NCBI GenBank assembly: GCA_021295935.1
Contig: JAGWBL010000027.1
Span: 1 to 9,401, forward strand
Length of the DNA stretch: 9,401 nt
From: Pseudomonadales bacterium
GTDB lineage: Bacteria; Pseudomonadota; Gammaproteobacteria; Pseudomonadales; Azotimanducaceae
Direction: 5' to 3'
Part shown: piece by piece, positions 7,193 through 9,401 of the stretch
Numbering within the stretch: position 1 is the first letter of the stretch
Layout of the letters: each line of letters starts with the position of its first letter
Translations under genes and position numbers: made by a program
The notes under the pieces: generated by a model
Told to the model about the DNA's origin: nothing
The model's input: the letters and a program-made list of their open reading frames with translations, nothing else
The model's database searches: none

Positions 7193-7213
7193 GCGCGCGC
7201 ATGCCGCGCGCGC
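7193..7213 (+). other. GC-rich hairpin in the receptor mRNA leader
   Basis: GCGCGCGC at 7193-7200 pairs with GCGCGCGC at 7206-7213 around the loop ATGCC. It lies about 30 nt after the predicted transcription start and 90 nt before the start codon. It has no T-run, so it is not an intrinsic terminator by itself. It could stabilise the leader or be part of a regulatory structure. Confidence 0.5.
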
Positions 7214-7284
7214 GGACTTCTAGCCGGGATCCGGGTCCATTTGGTGCGTTTCTGTGCCCATGGGGGAGATGCGGCGCAGGATAC

Positions 7285-7290
7285 AGGAGG
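7285..7290 (+). promoter_or_regulatory. Ribosome binding site of the second receptor
   Basis: AGGAGG is a perfect Shine-Dalgarno core. It lies 5 nt before an in-frame TTG (7296) and 11 nt before the ATG (7302). It argues against the earlier in-frame ATG at 7269, which it would follow. Confidence 0.75.
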
Positions 7291-7301
7291 CGAACTTGAA
7301 A

Positions 7302-9401
7302 ATGCTTATTGCACGACGGAGAGTCGACTGGCTGCAGATTCTGGTCGGTATGGGCGCTCTTGCCCTGGTGCCGTTTCTGTTGCCGTTGCAAGCCCAGGAA
7401 ACTGATTCATCCGACGCGGATGAGGCCGAGCTTGAAGAAGAAGAAGTCCAGGAGACAGACGAACCGGAAGTGGCCGATCAGGGCCGCGAGGAGGTTCTGG
7501 TGGTCACTGGCTCTCGCCTGGTGCGAGATGAATACACCAGCATCGCGCCCCTGCAAATCATCGATTCGGAGACTTCTCGTGAAGCCGGGTTGATCGACGC
7601 CGCAGACGTGATCCAGGAGTCCACGCAAGCCAGTGGCGAACAGATCGACCTCACCTTCAACGGGTACGTGCTCGATGATGGCCCAGGCGCGTCAACCGCC
7701 AACCTCCGGGGGTTGGGCGCTGCCCGCACCCTCATCCTGATAAATGGACGCCGGCTTGCTCCTGCAGGCGTGGAAGGCGCTCCATCCAATCCTGACCTCA
7801 ACCTTCTCATGCCGGGAAGCGTTGTGCAGCGATACGAAGTGCTGGCCGACGGCGCATCCGCCGTCTATGGCTCCGATGCGATCGCAGGCGTAGTGAACGT
7901 GATTCTGCGCGAGGACTTCGACGGCTTCGAGTTCGATGTGTTCTACGATCTCAACCAGCACTCGAAGATTGGCTCCACGACATACACCATGTCTTGGGGT
8001 TACAACTTCGATCGCGGATTCATGGGGTTCGGTTCGTCCGTCCAGGACGTCCCGGAGACCACGCTCGACGATGTCGCATTCCGTTCGAACTGCGATCGCC
8101 ACGTTGAGCGCGACCAGTCCGGTGCCATTCGCCAGAAGGACATGTTCTTCCCGACTGTCTACAAGATGAGGTGGGATGACTGCCGTTTGGGCTTGATCAC
8201 CAGCCGAGTGAGCATGGGCGCACCGCTGTACAGCATCTATCCCACGCCTGGGTTCACCAATGTCGGCATTCCCGGCTGGTCGGATTCCACCTATCCAGTG
8301 CCCGTCGGCATCCACGTGCTGGATGGCGATGGTGACGGCTACGCAGATTTCAGCTTCCGCGACTTCGACCTCAACGGCCGGACGGGTCACCGTTCCTACT
8401 ATCCGGAGGTCAAGCGCAACAATTTCATGGCGTACGGCGAGTACACCATGCTTGGCGATCTGAACCTGACACCGTTCTTCGAAGTGCAGTGGGCGCGACG
8501 TGCCATCTTTGCGGACTCTGGCGAACCGCAATTGTTCCCGGACGTTCCCGCGAACAATCCGTTCAATTTCTGCAACCCGCAGGCCGAGGGCGGCATTGAC
8601 TGCATCCAGACTCTGATCGACGGATCGGCAGCGATCTTCTCGTTGCCGGAGGTTCGTGAGGCGTTCCTGAGCCGGTGGAGTTTCCTGGATCCCATTCCGG
8701 GCGGTAGCTGCGACCAGTTCTTCGCTCCGTTCGGATTGACCTGCGCGGAGTGGTGGCTGGCGCCCGTGGGCTGGTATCCGGGCATGCCTCTTCAGATGGT
8801 GCCGATAGTGTCCGTCAACGGTGACCGCAACACCGTGGACACGGAGGTGACGCAATCCCGATATGTGGTCGGAGCCTCTCTGAATCTTCCGTTCATGGAT
8901 GGCATCGGCTCGCTGAACGGCTGGTCGGGCCAGGTCGAAGCGGTGATCACCCGTTCGCTGGGCAAGTCGTCCCGACTGGGAATCCGTGGGGACCGGCTCA
9001 ACTACGCGCTGGGCTGGTACAACGCTGCCGGCATCCCCTGTCTTGCGGATGCCACGGCTCCAATCGGGTTCCAGACCCGGTACGAGCTCACGCCGGATGT
9101 CACCGACGGGTGCGTTCCGGTCGACATGTTCGATCCGGGGCTCTATCGGGTTGGCGCGGGCGTTGTCGGTGATTTCGCGACCAAGGCCGAACGTGACTAC
9201 CTGTTCGACTCGCGAGACTTCGACACGGAGATCAACCAGAGCCTGGTCACTGCGTTCATGTCCGGCGCGATGTTCGACCTGCCCAACGGCACGGTCATCG
9301 GCAGCTACGGCTTCGAGTGGCGCGAGGACGAGATCGTGTCTCTTCCTGACGACGTCGCGCGCGATGGCCTGTTTTTCGGGTTCTTCGTGGACTACGGCGC
9401 C
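7302..9401 (+). CDS. TonB-dependent outer-membrane receptor, N-terminal 700 residues (3' end outside window)
   Basis: The frame is open for exactly 700 codons to the window edge. A signal peptide is visible: basic RRR at 5-7, a hydrophobic core at about 11-29, and probable cleavage after LQAQ near residue 32. A very acidic linker follows (33-64, 17 Asp/Glu of 32). EEVLVVTGSRL (63-73) is the TonB-box-like start of the plug domain. The plug shows NLRGLGAARTLILINGRRL (134-152) and VVQRYEVLADGASAVYGSDA (174-193) leading into IAGVVNVILR, all hallmark family segments. The barrel begins at about residue 205. DGDGDG at 341-346 resembles a calcium-binding loop, and eight cysteines (264, 294, 424, 434, 470, 481, 580, 604) are spaced as four pairs. 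It is probably an active importer in the outer membrane; the substrate is not evident. Start: ATG 7302 is chosen, but TTG 7296 has better spacing to AGGAGG. Confidence 0.95.
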   Translation, partial: MLIARRRVDWLQILVGMGALALVPFLLPLQAQETDSSDADEAELEEEEVQETDEPEVADQGREEVLVVTGSRLVRDEYTSIAPLQIIDSETSREAGLIDAADVIQESTQASGEQIDLTFNGYVLDDGPGASTANLRGLGAARTLILINGRRLAPAGVEGAPSNPDLNLLMPGSVVQRYEVLADGASAVYGSDAIAGVVNVILREDFDGFEFDVFYDLNQHSKIGSTTYTMSWGYNFDRGFMGFGSSVQDVPETTLDDVAFRSNCDRHVERDQSGAIRQKDMFFPTVYKMRWDDCRLGLITSRVSMGAPLYSIYPTPGFTNVGIPGWSDSTYPVPVGIHVLDGDGDGYADFSFRDFDLNGRTGHRSYYPEVKRNNFMAYGEYTMLGDLNLTPFFEVQWARRAIFADSGEPQLFPDVPANNPFNFCNPQAEGGIDCIQTLIDGSAAIFSLPEVREAFLSRWSFLDPIPGGSCDQFFAPFGLTCAEWWLAPVGWYPGMPLQMVPIVSVNGDRNTVDTEVTQSRYVVGASLNLPFMDGIGSLNGWSGQVEAVITRSLGKSSRLGIRGDRLNYALGWYNAAGIPCLADATAPIGFQTRYELTPDVTDGCVPVDMFDPGLYRVGAGVVGDFATKAERDYLFDSRDFDTEINQSLVTAFMSGAMFDLPNGTVIGSYGFEWREDEIVSLPDDVARDGLFFGFFVDYGA

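Noticed and set aside
7158..7222. A 21-codon frame (starting MECPSPRAF) in the receptor leader as a possible leader peptide
   Set aside because: Its ATG lies 3 nt after the -10 box, probably before the transcription start, and it has no ribosome site.
7692..8855. A 387-codon minus-strand open frame within the second receptor
   Set aside because: It is fully antisense to a frame with unmistakable TonB-receptor plug motifs and is a codon-bias shadow.

Overview
The window looks like chromosomal DNA of a GC-rich gammaproteobacterium. The parE and parC products align closely along their length with the enterobacterial topoisomerase IV subunits as I remember them. A DUF1249 (YqiB-like) gene lies upstream of parE, which recalls the nudF-yqiB-cpdA-yqiA-parE block of Escherichia coli. 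The two large TonB-dependent receptors suggest a free-living, nutrient-scavenging lifestyle. I cannot name a genus.

Layout: (1) 2-955, plus strand: the C-terminal third or so of a TonB-dependent outer-membrane receptor. It is followed by two hairpins, the second a strong intrinsic terminator, and a 20-bp tandem repeat. (2) 1171-5337, minus strand: parE followed by parC, 51 bp apart, which together encode topoisomerase IV. (3) 5338-6291: a gene-poor stretch with a probable parE promoter, two tiny overlapping reading frames in the parE leader, and a plus-strand relic of a DNA methyltransferase C-terminus (motif X and motif I). The intervening genes expected from E. coli are absent or unrecognisable. 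(4) 6292-6759, minus strand: a DUF1249 gene. (5) 6760-7301: an intergenic region with a good plus-strand promoter and a GC-rich leader hairpin. (6) 7302-9401, plus strand: the first 700 codons of a second TonB-dependent receptor, cut by the window edge.

The topoisomerase genes form one leftward operon for chromosome decatenation. The receptors on either side are transcribed rightward and are functionally separate. The receptors share a TonB-receptor architecture and have cysteines spaced as pairs in probable extracellular loops, but they cannot be compared directly because the window holds the end of one and the start of the other.

I found no convincing new multi-gene system. The most interesting part is the eroded 5.4-7.1 kb region, where a normally compact housekeeping block seems to have lost genes and gained a now-broken methyltransferase.
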